Source: Gordonibacter urolithinfaciens
GTDB taxonomy: Bacteria; Actinomycetota; Coriobacteriia; Coriobacteriales; Eggerthellaceae
NCBI RefSeq assembly: GCF_900199375.1
Contig: NZ_LT900217.1
Span: forward strand, 2,914,001-2,978,000
Direction: 5' to 3'
DNA length: 64,000 nucleotides
Positions 15,470 through 24,258 of this stretch are shown in pieces; the stretch's first letter is position 1, and every line of letters begins with the position of its first letter. A program made the translations under genes and the position numbers. Below the pieces are notes generated by a model. It saw only the letters and a list, made by a program, of their open reading frames with translations, had not been told where the DNA came from and did not search any database.

Positions 15470-16048
15470 ATGGGATTCGCGGAGCTGTTCTTGATCGCGG
15501 TGGGGCTGTCGATGGACGCCTTCGCCGTATCGGTGTGCAAGGGCCTGTGCATGAAGCGCCTGGACATGCGCCAGGCGCTGGTCATCGCGCTGTTCTTCGG
15601 CGGTTTCCAGGGACTTATGCCGCTCCTCGGCTGGGCGCTGGGGACGCAGTTCGAACGTTACATCACGCCGGTGGACCACTGGATTGCCTTCGGCCTGCTG
15701 GCGCTCATCGGCGGCAAGATGCTGTGGGACGCCTTCCATGAGGACGACGATGAGCTGTCCTGCCCTGCCGACGGCAGGCTCGACTTGCGGGAGCTCGTCA
15801 TGCTCGCCATCGCCACGAGCATCGACGCGCTCGCCGTGGGCATCACGTTCGCGTTCCTGCGCGTGGACATAGCCCTGTCCGTGGGGCTCATCGGCGCCAC
15901 CACGTTCGTGCTGGCTCTCGTGGGCGTGGCCGTGGGCCATCGCTTCGGCGCGCGCTACGAGAAAGCCGCCGCCATCGCCGGAGGCGTCGTCCTCGTCCTC
16001 ATCGGCACGAAGATCCTGCTGGAGCACCTGGGCATCCTGGCGCTCTAA
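15470..16048 (+). CDS. mntP: MntP manganese efflux pump
   Basis: 192 residues with six membrane helices. Two repeated motifs typical of the family are visible: GLSMDAFAVSV near residue 12 and ATSIDALAVGI near residue 115, whose Asp residues line the Mn2+ path. The protein exports Mn2+ across the cytoplasmic membrane. ATG 15470 is chosen because the family begins exactly with this hydrophobic segment and GAGAGGA precedes it. Expression is probably induced by Mn2+ through the leader riboswitch and terminator. It converges with pheA, 5 bp away. Confidence 0.93.
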   Translation: MGFAELFLIAVGLSMDAFAVSVCKGLCMKRLDMRQALVIALFFGGFQGLMPLLGWALGTQFERYITPVDHWIAFGLLALIGGKMLWDAFHEDDDELSCPADGRLDLRELVMLAIATSIDALAVGITFAFLRVDIALSVGLIGATTFVLALVGVAVGHRFGARYEKAAAIAGGVVLVLIGTKILLEHLGILAL

Positions 16049-16053
16049 CGCCC

Positions 16054-16905
16054 TTAATCCACGGGGTAGCTGCCGAGCACCTTCACCTCGCGCAGCTTCA
16101 GCCTCAGGCAGTTCAAGGCGGTCTGCACGGCCAGGGCGTTCGCGCTCTCCTCGAACTCGATGAAGAACATGTAGTCGCCCAGCTGCTGCTTGGTGGGACG
16201 CGACTGGATCATGGACAGGTCGATGCCCGCGTAGGCGAACTCCGACAGTATCATGTTGAGCGTGCCGGCGCGGTTCACCTGCAGGAACAGCGCGAGCGAG
16301 GTCTTGTAGCGCTCGCCGCGGAACACGGCGGGGTGGCCCTGGCGGCCGATGAGGGCGAACAGCGTCTGGTTGCCGAAATGGTCCTCGATGTCGCGCTCGG
16401 CCACGCGCGCGCCGTGCAGCTCGGCCGCGAAGGCGTTCGCGATGCCGGCCACGTGCACGTCCTCGGCGGCCATGCGCGCGCTCTCGGCGGTGGACGACGT
16501 GGTGATCGTCGCGCGCCCCGGCAGCCGCTCGGCCAGGAAGCGCCGGCACTGCGCGAGCCCCTGGGCGTGCGAGGCCACGCAGGTCACGTCCTCCAACTTC
16601 GCGTCGGGGTGCAGCACCAGGCAGTGGTGGATGTCGAGCACGTGCTCGCCCAGGATGGAGGCCTGGCTCTTGAACGCGAAGTTGTCGAGCGTGGCCGTGA
16701 CCGACCCCTCGAGCGAGTTCTCCTTCGCCACCACGCCGAACTCGCACTTGCCGCGGTCCACGGCGTCGAACACCTCGTCGAACGACGCGCATTCCAGAAG
16801 CGCGGGCTCGTCGATGCCGAGGCGCGCCGCGAAGGCGCGGGCGGCCTCGTGGGTGTAGGTGCCGGCGGGGCCGAGGTAGGCGAACACGGGTGCGGAGACG
16901 GGCAT
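16054..16905 (-). CDS. pheA: Prephenate dehydratase
   Basis: 283 residues, the length of a monofunctional enzyme without a chorismate mutase domain. The catalytic domain begins AYLGPAGTYTHEAA and carries FGVVAKENSLEGSV and the TSSTAESAR motif (about 147-157). Residues about 195-283 form an ACT domain with the IQSRP variant of the phenylalanine-binding ESRP motif, so feedback inhibition by Phe is expected. It converts prephenate to phenylpyruvate in phenylalanine synthesis. The ATG at 16905 has AAGGA upstream on the minus strand. It stands alone, facing mntP. Confidence 0.93.
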   Translation of the reverse strand: MPVSAPVFAYLGPAGTYTHEAARAFAARLGIDEPALLECASFDEVFDAVDRGKCEFGVVAKENSLEGSVTATLDNFAFKSQASILGEHVLDIHHCLVLHPDAKLEDVTCVASHAQGLAQCRRFLAERLPGRATITTSSTAESARMAAEDVHVAGIANAFAAELHGARVAERDIEDHFGNQTLFALIGRQGHPAVFRGERYKTSLALFLQVNRAGTLNMILSEFAYAGIDLSMIQSRPTKQQLGDYMFFIEFEESANALAVQTALNCLRLKLREVKVLGSYPVD

Positions 16906-17091
16906 GGGGTTGTCCTTCGGTCGATGCGGATGTGCCGGTCGCTTTGCGCGCCATCTTATGATATCCTTCCGAGCGGTGTTGCCCGAGGAGTGGGTCGCTT
17001 ATATGCAGGAATCCAACATTTCTCCTGTTTTTCGATGAGCGGCCTTGTATCGCACATGGTTCGAGGAGGTTGGCCCCGTTATGCGAGATTT

Positions 17092-17150
17092 TGCATAAAA
17101 TCGCGCCTAACCTGCATAAATCATGTTACGAGTAGAGGTATCTGTAACAT
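17092..17150 (+). promoter_or_regulatory. Repeated elements in the hydrogenase upstream region
   Basis: TGCATAAA occurs at 17092-17099 and 17113-17120, exactly 21 bp apart (two helical turns). Directly after it comes an inverted repeat ATGTTAC (17123-17129) / GTAACAT (17144-17150) with a 14-nt spacer, also 21 bp centre to centre. The region is AT-rich within a GC-rich genome and lies 120-180 bp before the hydrogenase start. The remaining part of the 364-bp gap 16906-17269 shows no gene. The binding protein is unknown. Confidence 0.5.
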
Positions 17151-17269
17151 TTTTGTACCATTTGCGGCCCAAACGTTGCGCTCGCGTAGACGCTAAGCCA
17201 CAAGAAACACTTCTCGGGGAAAATGCTAGCAGTGAATGTCAGACGAGAAGCACCTGAGGAGGTGTGCAC

Positions 17270-18553
17270 ATGGAAACAGAGGCCACGGTTTCAGAGTTTC
17301 AGGAGATGCTCTCCGCTCGCGGTGTGACGCGGCGGAGCTTCATGAAGCTTTGCGGCGCCGTTGCCGCGGCTGCCGGGCTGTCCCAGCTCGCCGCGCCGCA
17401 GATAGCGCAGGCCCTCGAGAAATCCGTGATCGGCGCTACGAAGGGGAAGCTCTACCCGGTCATCTGGATCGAAGGCGCGTCGTGCACGGGATGTACCGAG
17501 TCGTTCGCCCAGGTCGAGACGCCGGATCCCGCGAGCGTCGTGCTGGAGCTGATCTCGCTCAACTATTCGGAGACGCTTTCCGCGGCTGCGGGCTGGTCGA
17601 TGGAGGAAGCCAAGGAGCAGACGATCGAGGCCGGCAACTACATCCTCGTGTACGAGGGTGCCGTGCTGGAGGGTTGGGAAGGCCAGGCGCTGCGCGTGGC
17701 CGACAAGCCCGGCACGGAGCACCTGATCGAGGCTGCGGAGAAGGCCAACGCCGTGGTGGCGCTGGGTTCCTGCGCCGTCAACGGCGGGTGGATGGGCGCC
17801 CATCCGAACAGCTCGGGCGCGCTCGGCGTGCAGCAGTTCCTGGAGAAGGCGGGCATCGATGTGGATGTCATCAACATCCCCGGCTGCCCCGCGAACCCCG
17901 AGTGGCTCGTGTCCGTGCTCGTGGACGTGATCATGCTCGAGAAGCTGCCCCCGCTCACCAACGAGGGCAAGCCCGAGGGCATCTTCGGCCAGACGATCCA
18001 CGACAACTGCGAGCGTCGCGGCCATTTCGAGAACGGCGAGTTCGTCTACCAGTTCGGCTCCGAGGAGGAGGCCAAGGGGTACTGCCTGTACCCGCTCGGC
18101 TGCCGCGGGCCGCAGACGAAGTCCAACTGCGGCGTGACGCTGTGGAACAACCGCCGCAGCTGGTGCGTGCAGGCGGGTTCCCCCTGCATCGGCTGCTGCG
18201 AGGCTGCGCCGAACGATCCCGGCCACAACTGGGTCGAGGTCAACACCCCGTTCTACAAGCGCCATCGCGACCTGCGCATCGGCGATTGGATGGTTCAGCC
18301 CGGCACGATCGCGCTCGGCATCACGGGCATCCTGGCCGCCGCGCTCGTCGTGCACGGCTTCGGCATGAAGATCACGGGCCGCATGGACGGCGGCGCCGAC
18401 TTCGAGAAGGTCCGCGCCTGGGACAAGAACCACCCCGACAAGGCGATCGGGAAGTACGACCTCACGCGCGACGAGGCCAAGGCCGCGTGCGAGAAGAGCA
18501 GCCGCAACGCGAACGCGAAGGCTGTCGAATCCGATGAAGAAGAAGGGAGGTAA
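17270..18553 (+). CDS. NiFe hydrogenase small subunit, Tat-exported, membrane-anchored
   Basis: 427 residues. A twin-arginine signal TRRSFMK is at residues 20-26, followed by an Ala-rich hydrophobic stretch. GASCTGC (Cys72, Cys75) is the proximal cluster motif, with GSCAVNGG and GCPANPE next, and a Cys-rich C-terminal half (CLYPLGCRGP, CVQAGSPCIGCCEAA) holds the other Fe-S clusters. One transmembrane anchor (about 345-365) precedes a charged tail. The tail after the anchor, about 60 residues, is longer than usual. GAGGAGG at 17256-17262 fixes ATG 17270. It transfers electrons from the Ni-Fe site to the cytochrome b subunit. The set may belong to the Coriobacteria-type group 1 hydrogenases; that subgroup call is inference. 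Confidence 0.93.
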   Translation: METEATVSEFQEMLSARGVTRRSFMKLCGAVAAAAGLSQLAAPQIAQALEKSVIGATKGKLYPVIWIEGASCTGCTESFAQVETPDPASVVLELISLNYSETLSAAAGWSMEEAKEQTIEAGNYILVYEGAVLEGWEGQALRVADKPGTEHLIEAAEKANAVVALGSCAVNGGWMGAHPNSSGALGVQQFLEKAGIDVDVINIPGCPANPEWLVSVLVDVIMLEKLPPLTNEGKPEGIFGQTIHDNCERRGHFENGEFVYQFGSEEEAKGYCLYPLGCRGPQTKSNCGVTLWNNRRSWCVQAGSPCIGCCEAAPNDPGHNWVEVNTPFYKRHRDLRIGDWMVQPGTIALGITGILAAALVVHGFGMKITGRMDGGADFEKVRAWDKNHPDKAIGKYDLTRDEAKAACEKSSRNANAKAVESDEEEGR

Positions 18554-18559
18554 GCCTAC

Positions 18560-20206
18560 ATGACCCGTTCAGTTATCGACCCGATCACCCGCATCGAGGG
18601 CCACCTCCGCGTGGAGATGGAGGTCACCAACGGCAAGGTCTCCGACGCCTGGGTATCCGGCGGCTGCTTCCGCGGCATGGAGATGGTCGTGGAGAACCGC
18701 ACGCCCGAAGACGCCGCGCAGATCGTGCAGCGCATCTGCGGCGTGTGCCCGGTGTCGCATGCCCACTCGTCCGCCATCGCGGCCGAGAAGGCCTACGGCA
18801 TCAAGATCTCGAACAACGCGCGCATCATCCGCAACATCTTGGAAGGCGCCCAGTTCCTGCACAGCCACATCCTGTGGTTCTACAACCTGGCTGCGCTGGA
18901 CTACGTGAACCCGCTCAACGCCCTCAAGGCCGACGCGGCCGACGCCTACGACCTCGCCCAGGCCGCCGGCACGTCCACGAACAGCGACTTCGTGGCCCTG
19001 AAGGAGCGCCTGTCGAACTTCGCCGACAACGGCCAGCTGTCCATCTTCTCGGGCAACTGGTTCGACGCCGAGGACGGCACCGGCTACAAGCTGCCGCCCG
19101 AGCTCGACCTCATCTGCACGGCCCACTATTTGGAGGCGCTGCAGATGCAGGCCAAGGCCTCCCAGGTCTCTGCCATCATCGGCGGCAAGATGCCGCACGT
19201 CATGACGCTGATCCCGGGCGGCACGGCGTTCGTTCCCACCGACCAGAAGCTCGACGACCTCAAGTACCTCGTCGACGAGATCTACAACTGGGTCGAGGCC
19301 ACGATGATCCCCGACACGCTCGCCATCGCGCCGTACTACATCGACGCGCTCAACTGGGGCAAGGGCTGCGGCCGCTACGTGGCCTGGGGCGTATTCGAGA
19401 ACGAGAGCATGGAGCTCAAGGACCGCTACCTGCCCATGGGCGTCATCGACGACAAGCTCAACCTCTCCGACGTGAAGGAAGAGCTCATCACCGAGTACAT
19501 GGGCCACTCCTGGTACAGGGGCGAGGAGACCTACACCTCCCCGTACTTCGTCACCGAGCCCGAGTTCACCTCCTACGACGTGAACGACCGCTACACGTGG
19601 GTCAAGTGCCCCGCTTACGACGGCAAGCCCTACGAGGCCGGCGGCCTGTCCCGCATCCTCGCGGCGTACAAGCGCAACGTGCCGTTCATCGTGGAGCAGG
19701 TAGACGGCCTGCTGGAGGCGCTGGGCGCCCCCGGCCAGATCGGCGTGGCGCAGTCCACGCTCGGCCGCACCGCCGTCCGCCAGATCGAGACGCTCTACAT
19801 CGCCGGCCTCATGAAGGACTGGGTCGCCGAGCTCTGCGAGGCCGTGAAGAGCGGCGACAGCGAGTATTTCCGCGAGCCCGCCACCATCACCGGCTCCGGC
19901 ACCGGCTTCTGGGAGGCGCCGCGCGGCGCGCTCTACCACTCCGAGGAGGTCAAGGACGGCAAGATCACGGGCTATCAGATCATCATCCCGACCACCTGGA
20001 ACCTCGCGCCGAAGAACGCCAACGGCGAGAGCGGCCCGATGGAGCAGGCCCTCATCGGCAACCCGGTGGGCGACATCGAGAAGCCCATCAACGCGCTGCG
20101 CACGGTGCACAGCTTCGACCCCTGCACGGCGTGCGCGGTCCACATCACCGAGCCGGCGACGGGCAAGAGCTTCGAGACCGTCACGAGCCCTTGGGGGGTG
20201 AAGTAA
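18560..20206 (+). CDS. NiFe hydrogenase large (catalytic) subunit
   Basis: 548 residues. The two Ni-binding motifs are present: RICGVC with Cys60 and Cys63, and DPCTACAVH with Cys522 and Cys525. After His528 there is a 20-residue extension, which in this family is removed by a specific protease once Ni is inserted; a maturation protease is encoded at 24258-24914. The N-terminus ITRIEGHLRVE is the conserved large-subunit start. It has no own signal and would be carried across the membrane with the Tat-targeted small subunit. It lies 6 nt after the small subunit and 1 nt before the cytochrome gene. Confidence 0.95.
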   Translation: MTRSVIDPITRIEGHLRVEMEVTNGKVSDAWVSGGCFRGMEMVVENRTPEDAAQIVQRICGVCPVSHAHSSAIAAEKAYGIKISNNARIIRNILEGAQFLHSHILWFYNLAALDYVNPLNALKADAADAYDLAQAAGTSTNSDFVALKERLSNFADNGQLSIFSGNWFDAEDGTGYKLPPELDLICTAHYLEALQMQAKASQVSAIIGGKMPHVMTLIPGGTAFVPTDQKLDDLKYLVDEIYNWVEATMIPDTLAIAPYYIDALNWGKGCGRYVAWGVFENESMELKDRYLPMGVIDDKLNLSDVKEELITEYMGHSWYRGEETYTSPYFVTEPEFTSYDVNDRYTWVKCPAYDGKPYEAGGLSRILAAYKRNVPFIVEQVDGLLEALGAPGQIGVAQSTLGRTAVRQIETLYIAGLMKDWVAELCEAVKSGDSEYFREPATITGSGTGFWEAPRGALYHSEEVKDGKITGYQIIIPTTWNLAPKNANGESGPMEQALIGNPVGDIEKPINALRTVHSFDPCTACAVHITEPATGKSFETVTSPWGVK

Positions 20207-20207
20207 C

Positions 20208-20906
20208 ATGGCGCACTTGGCACACTACCGCGAAGCGCATCCGATGCCCTTCGTCATCACGCACTGGATCAACCTCGTCTGCATGATCCTGCTGATCGTC
20301 ACGGGCTTCAGCATTCACTTCCCGTTCTGGCCCGCGTTCATGGGCATCGCCCGCGGCGTGCACGTGTTCTGCGGTTTCATCCTGTTCATCAACTGCATCG
20401 TCCGCGTGATCATGGCCTTCTTCGTGAAGTCCTCGCCGGACGGCGGCACGCGCTACCAGGTCACGGACTACAAGACCTGGCTGCCCCAGGCCGACAACCG
20501 CCACCAGCTGGGCGCGTGGATCAAGTACTACCTGTTCCTGAAGAAGGACCACCCGCTGGGCGCCAAGCTGGGCGTTCCGCAGAAGATCAGCTACCTGGCC
20601 ATCCCCATCCTCATCATCCTGATGTTCTACACGGGCCTGGCCCTGTGGGCTCCCACGATGAACATGGGCTTCTTCGCGGCCGGCACGGATCTGGTGGGCG
20701 GCCTCATGTCGATGCGCATCATCCACTACTTCATGATGTACGTCTTCATCTGCTTCATGTTCATCCATATCTACCTGGCGAACATCGAGGGCATCTCCCC
20801 GACGCTGCTCATGTTCTTCTGGAAGGAGCATGGCGGACTCGTGTACGATCCCGAGCACCACACGATCGTGGGCGACGACGACCTGCATCACGGCGAGAAG
20901 GCGTAA
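20208..20906 (+). CDS. Hydrogenase cytochrome b subunit (HyaC-like)
   Basis: 232 residues with four or five membrane helices. Histidines in membrane segments (THWINLVCMILLIVTGF, ARGVHVFCGFILF, MRIIHYFMMYVFICFMFIHIYL) are the expected haem b ligands. It takes electrons from the small subunit and passes them to the quinone pool, so the complex probably oxidises H2 at the outer face. It begins 1 nt after the large subunit stop and is the last gene before a clear terminator. Confidence 0.9.
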   Translation: MAHLAHYREAHPMPFVITHWINLVCMILLIVTGFSIHFPFWPAFMGIARGVHVFCGFILFINCIVRVIMAFFVKSSPDGGTRYQVTDYKTWLPQADNRHQLGAWIKYYLFLKKDHPLGAKLGVPQKISYLAIPILIILMFYTGLALWAPTMNMGFFAAGTDLVGGLMSMRIIHYFMMYVFICFMFIHIYLANIEGISPTLLMFFWKEHGGLVYDPEHHTIVGDDDLHHGEKA

Positions 20907-20943
20907 GCGCTCGGCATTCGCCCCGCGCATCGCGTCTCCATGA

Positions 20944-20980
20944 GGGAGGGGACCTGGGAAACCGGGTCTCCTCCCTTTTT
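20944..20980 (+). terminator. Intrinsic terminator of the hydrogenase operon
   Basis: An 11-bp stem (20944-20954 with 20965-20975, one G-T pair) and a T-run at 20976-20980, 38 nt after the cytochrome stop. It shows that the AraC and later genes are separate units. Confidence 0.88.
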
Positions 20981-21084
20981 CGCGGGCGGAGAGGCGTGCG
21001 CCGTCTGCCGGGCGTGCAATAACGTACAAGCGCCGCGGCGCATGCATCGACTATACTGTGCCTTTGCGAAAGGAGAGCAGGCAT

Positions 21085-22074
21085 ATGCGATGCGAAGGCG
21101 GGCGGACCGGGGGTCCGCAGGCGGCGGAGGAGCCGCGGGGCATGGACGCGCGCGAGGTGCGGGCGCTCGCACGCCCCGACGGGTCCTTCGTGGAGGTGTG
21201 CTCGCTGGCCGGGAACATCCGGGCGTTCCCGAACCACCTGCACGACCATTACGTGGTGGGAGCCCTGTACGCCAGCCGCCGCGCGCTCGCCATCAGCGCC
21301 CGCGAGCTTCACGTGCTGGAGCCCGGCGACGTGTTCCTGGTCAACCCCGGCGACCCCCATGCCTGCGACCCGCTCGACGACGAGCCGTTCGCGTACCGCT
21401 GCGCGAACGTGCCGGTGGCCGCGATGGCCGCGCTTGCCGGGCCGGACGGGGGACCGGCGGACGTGCCCGAGCGCGCCCGCGCCACGGGAGGCGCGCCGAC
21501 TGCCGAGGTCGGGGCCGTTGCGGGCCCGTCCGGACGGGCCGCGGACGGTTCGGCACCCGCCGCGCCCGCGCCACGGTTCGCCGTTCCCGTGCTGCGGGAT
21601 CCCGCGCTGTTCGAGCGGGCGGACGCGTTCTTCAAGCGGGGAGCGCACGAGGGAGCACCGGCGCTCGACGAGCTCGACGGTTTGCTGCGCGCCCTTCTCG
21701 ACGCGGCCGACGCGGCGGCCGGCGGCGCGCGGGCGTATGCTGAGCCGGGAGGCCCCGTGGCCGCCGCACGGGCGTTCGTGGATAAGCGCTACGCCGAGCG
21801 CATCGCGCTCGAGGACCTGGCGGCCGTCGCGCGCACGAGCCGCTATGCGCTCGTGCGCGCCTTCAAGAGGGAGCTGGGCATCACGCCGGGCCGCTATATC
21901 GCGGCCGTGCGCGTCATGCACGCGAAGAGCCTGCTGGAGCAGGGCTGCACGCCCGTAGAGGCCGCCGGCCTCGCAGGCTTCGCAGACCAGGCCCATCTCG
22001 GGCGCGTGTTCCGCAACGTGACGGGGCTCACGCCGGCGCGCTACCGCGCCGCCTGCGCGGGGGATGCCTCATGA
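21085..22074 (+). CDS. AraC-family transcriptional regulator
   Basis: 329 residues. The N-terminus is a cupin-type sensor (FPNHLHDHYVVGALYASRRALAISARELHVLEPGDVFLVNPGDPHAC). A low-complexity Ala/Gly/Pro insert of about 50 residues follows. The C-terminus carries the double helix-turn-helix (RYAERIALEDLAAVARTSRYALVRAFKRELGITPGRYIAAVRV, then AAGLAGFADQAHLGRVFRNVTGLTPARYR). AAAGGAG at 21069-21075 selects ATG 21085. The stop overlaps the following EamA gene by 4 bp, so it probably regulates that exporter. The inducer is unknown. Confidence 0.9.
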   Translation: MRCEGGRTGGPQAAEEPRGMDAREVRALARPDGSFVEVCSLAGNIRAFPNHLHDHYVVGALYASRRALAISARELHVLEPGDVFLVNPGDPHACDPLDDEPFAYRCANVPVAAMAALAGPDGGPADVPERARATGGAPTAEVGAVAGPSGRAADGSAPAAPAPRFAVPVLRDPALFERADAFFKRGAHEGAPALDELDGLLRALLDAADAAAGGARAYAEPGGPVAAARAFVDKRYAERIALEDLAAVARTSRYALVRAFKRELGITPGRYIAAVRVMHAKSLLEQGCTPVEAAGLAGFADQAHLGRVFRNVTGLTPARYRAACAGDAS

Positions 22075-23096
22075 GCGCGCGCGAGGCGGCGAAGGTCGCG
22101 CGGGCGGCCGGAGGGTCGGCGGCGCGCGGGCACCTGTTCGCGCTCTTCACCGTGGCGGTGTGGGGCACGACGTTCGTGGCCACGAAAGTGCTGCTCGTGG
22201 ACTTCGCGCCCATCGAGATACTGTTCTACCGCTTCCTCATAGGGTTCTTGGTGCTGTGGGCGTGCCGTCCTCGCCATGTGAGGCTGGGCGGCTGGCGCGA
22301 GGAGGCGCTCGTAGCGGCGGCCGGCCTCACGGGCGTGGTGCTGTACTTCCTGTTCGAGAACATCGCGCTCACCTACACCACGGCCAGCAACGTGGGCGTG
22401 ATCGTGGCGGTGAACCCGTTCTTCACGGCGCTGCTGTCCTCGGCGCTGCTGCGCGACGAGAAGCTGCACCCGGTGTTCTTCGCCGGGTTCGCGCTTGCCA
22501 TGGCGGGCATCGTGCTCATCAGCTGGGAGGGGCTGGGCACGGGCGGCGTGGTGGGCGACGCGCTTGCGGTGGCGGCCGCGGCCGTGTGGGCGTTCTACGC
22601 CGTGCTCACCCGCAAGCTTTCGCTGCTGTGCGACGACACCATCCAGATGACGAAGCGCACGTTCGCCTGGGGCCTCGTGCTCATGGTGCCGGCGCTGTTC
22701 CTGCTGGACTTCCAGTTCGGCATCGAGCGGTTCGCCGATCCGGTTGCGGCCGCGAACATGCTGTTCCTGGGCGTGGGCGCGTCGGCGGCGTGCTTCGCCA
22801 CGTGGGGCATCGCCGTGAAGCTTCTGGGCGCCGTGAAGACGAGCGCCTACATCTACCTCGTGCCGGTGATCACGGTTGCGGCGTCGGTGCTGGTGCTGGG
22901 CGAGCCGCTCACGCCGCAGATCTGCGTCGGCGTCGTGCTGACCTGCGCCGGGCTCGTGCTGTCCGAGCGAGGCAAGGGCGCGCCGCCCGCGGAGGCCGCA
23001 GCGTGCGGGGACGGCTGCGCGGGCGCGGCGGGCGCGGAGGCCGCGGGTGGCGCTGGAGTCCACGGCTGCGAGGAGGCTGCGCCCGACCGGCGCTAG
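22071..23096 (+). CDS. EamA/DMT-family transporter
   Basis: 341 residues with ten membrane helices in two EamA repeats (first repeat near LFTVAVWGTTFVATKVLLVDFAPIEILFYRFLIGF). Members export amino acids or other small metabolites; the substrate is not readable here. The start ATG overlaps the AraC stop (ATGA). The last 40 residues are Ala/Gly/Cys-containing and cytoplasmic. The 3' end overlaps the FMN reductase gene by 4 bp tail to tail. Confidence 0.87.
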   Translation: MSAREAAKVARAAGGSAARGHLFALFTVAVWGTTFVATKVLLVDFAPIEILFYRFLIGFLVLWACRPRHVRLGGWREEALVAAAGLTGVVLYFLFENIALTYTTASNVGVIVAVNPFFTALLSSALLRDEKLHPVFFAGFALAMAGIVLISWEGLGTGGVVGDALAVAAAAVWAFYAVLTRKLSLLCDDTIQMTKRTFAWGLVLMVPALFLLDFQFGIERFADPVAAANMLFLGVGASAACFATWGIAVKLLGAVKTSAYIYLVPVITVAASVLVLGEPLTPQICVGVVLTCAGLVLSERGKGAPPAEAAACGDGCAGAAGAEAAGGAGVHGCEEAAPDRR

Positions 23097-23653
23097 AGGC
23101 CCTCGCGCTCGATGAAGCGCACGAACGCCCGCGCCTGCCGCTCCAGGTAGGGTGCCGAGGAGTCCAGCGCGAGCACGCCGTCTGCGGCCTGGGTGGCAAT
23201 GTGGGGGATGGCCAGGCGCGGCTGGTTCATGATCCGCGCATCCAGGAAGCTGAGCACGCCCACGAACTGCTCCTGCGCATGCGCCGCCCCGCTCATGCCG
23301 ATGCTGGCGCCGGCCAGCGCCACGGGCTTGCCGGCCAGCACCTGGCCCTCGGCCTCGCTCACAGGGCGCGAGAGCCAGTCGATCAGGTTCTTCAGCGGGC
23401 CGGGGATGGCGTGGTTGTACTCGGGGCTGAACAGCCACAGCCCGTCGGCGCGCTTGACCTCGTCGCGGACGCGCGCCACGGCGCCGGGCGCAGGGTGCTC
23501 GATATCCTGGTTCATGAGCGGGACGTCGTCCCAAGCGAGCAGCCGGAAGCCTGCTTCGGGGTGCAGCCTGCCCAGCGCAGCCCCCGCGGCCTCGGCGAGC
23601 TGGCGGTTGTAGCTTCCCTGCCGAAGCGATCCGGCGATGGCGAGTATGTCCAT
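23093..23653 (-). CDS. NADPH-dependent FMN reductase
   Basis: 186 residues with a flavodoxin-like fold. The phosphate-binding loop GSLRQGSYN is at residues 8-16, and SPEYNHAIPGPLKNLIDW is the signature of the NADPH-FMN reductase family. It would reduce FMN or quinone-like compounds in the cytoplasm using NADPH. ATG 23653 has GAGAGG upstream. It is a single-gene unit converging on the EamA gene. An AT-rich promoter-like stretch lies at 23670-23700. Confidence 0.9.
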   Translation of the reverse strand: MDILAIAGSLRQGSYNRQLAEAAGAALGRLHPEAGFRLLAWDDVPLMNQDIEHPAPGAVARVRDEVKRADGLWLFSPEYNHAIPGPLKNLIDWLSRPVSEAEGQVLAGKPVALAGASIGMSGAAHAQEQFVGVLSFLDARIMNQPRLAIPHIATQAADGVLALDSSAPYLERQARAFVRFIEREGL

Positions 23654-23829
23654 GAGGTGCCTCTCGATCCATTAATGTTATCATCTTGGTGTCATATGAT
23701 AGCACGTTTGACATGTCGCGGCTTGGATTGGCGTTGAACCGTCACGGAAAACCGCTTGGCCCCCTGCGCCTTCTGCAGGCGACGGCTTCGCTATAATAGG
23801 CGGCGATCACGAGAGCGAAGGAGATATCG

Positions 23830-24258
23830 GTGGCTGAATTGACGGACCAGCAGATCGCACGGGAAGAGAAGTTCCTGGAGGGTATACCGCGCCTCAACGT
23901 GGGTGCGCTGTTCCTTCCGCCCATCTGGGGGCCGGCTCATGGCATGTGGGCGGCGCTCCTGTTCTATCCCATCTGGCTGTTCGCGGACAACACGTTCTAC
24001 GCGGCATGGACGGAGCGCACGCCGCTTGCGCTCATCGTGGCGGCAGCCGTTTTCGTGACGCTCACGGCGGGCACGGTGGCCTTCTCCCTCATCGGGCAGC
24101 CCTTCGCCGCGCATCGCGCCGCCTCGCGCGGCGTGGAGAAGGATGCGTACTTGCGCCGTCAGCGCGTATGGGCTGCGGTGAGCGTGGTCGCGGGTTGCGT
24201 CATGATCGCCGGGGCCACTTACTACAACCTGGCCATCCGCCCGACGTTGGGGGCGTGA
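23830..24258 (+). CDS. Hypothetical membrane protein beside the hydrogenase protease
   Basis: 142 residues with three hydrophobic segments (about 32-55, 70-92 and 113-135). The N-terminal part IPRLNVGALFLPPIWGPAHGMWAALLFYPIWLF is a conserved-looking segment with a buried Pro-Pro and a His. I do not recognise the family. GTG 23830 follows AAGGAG. Its stop overlaps the possible ATG of the protease gene, so the two are probably an operon. Confidence 0.75.
   Translation: MAELTDQQIAREEKFLEGIPRLNVGALFLPPIWGPAHGMWAALLFYPIWLFADNTFYAAWTERTPLALIVAAAVFVTLTAGTVAFSLIGQPFAAHRAASRGVEKDAYLRRQRVWAAVSVVAGCVMIAGATYYNLAIRPTLGA

Noticed and set aside
22041-23714. Large minus-strand open frame across the EamA gene
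   Set aside because: It is a typical high-GC shadow frame, His/Arg/Gly-rich, opposite a clear transporter gene.
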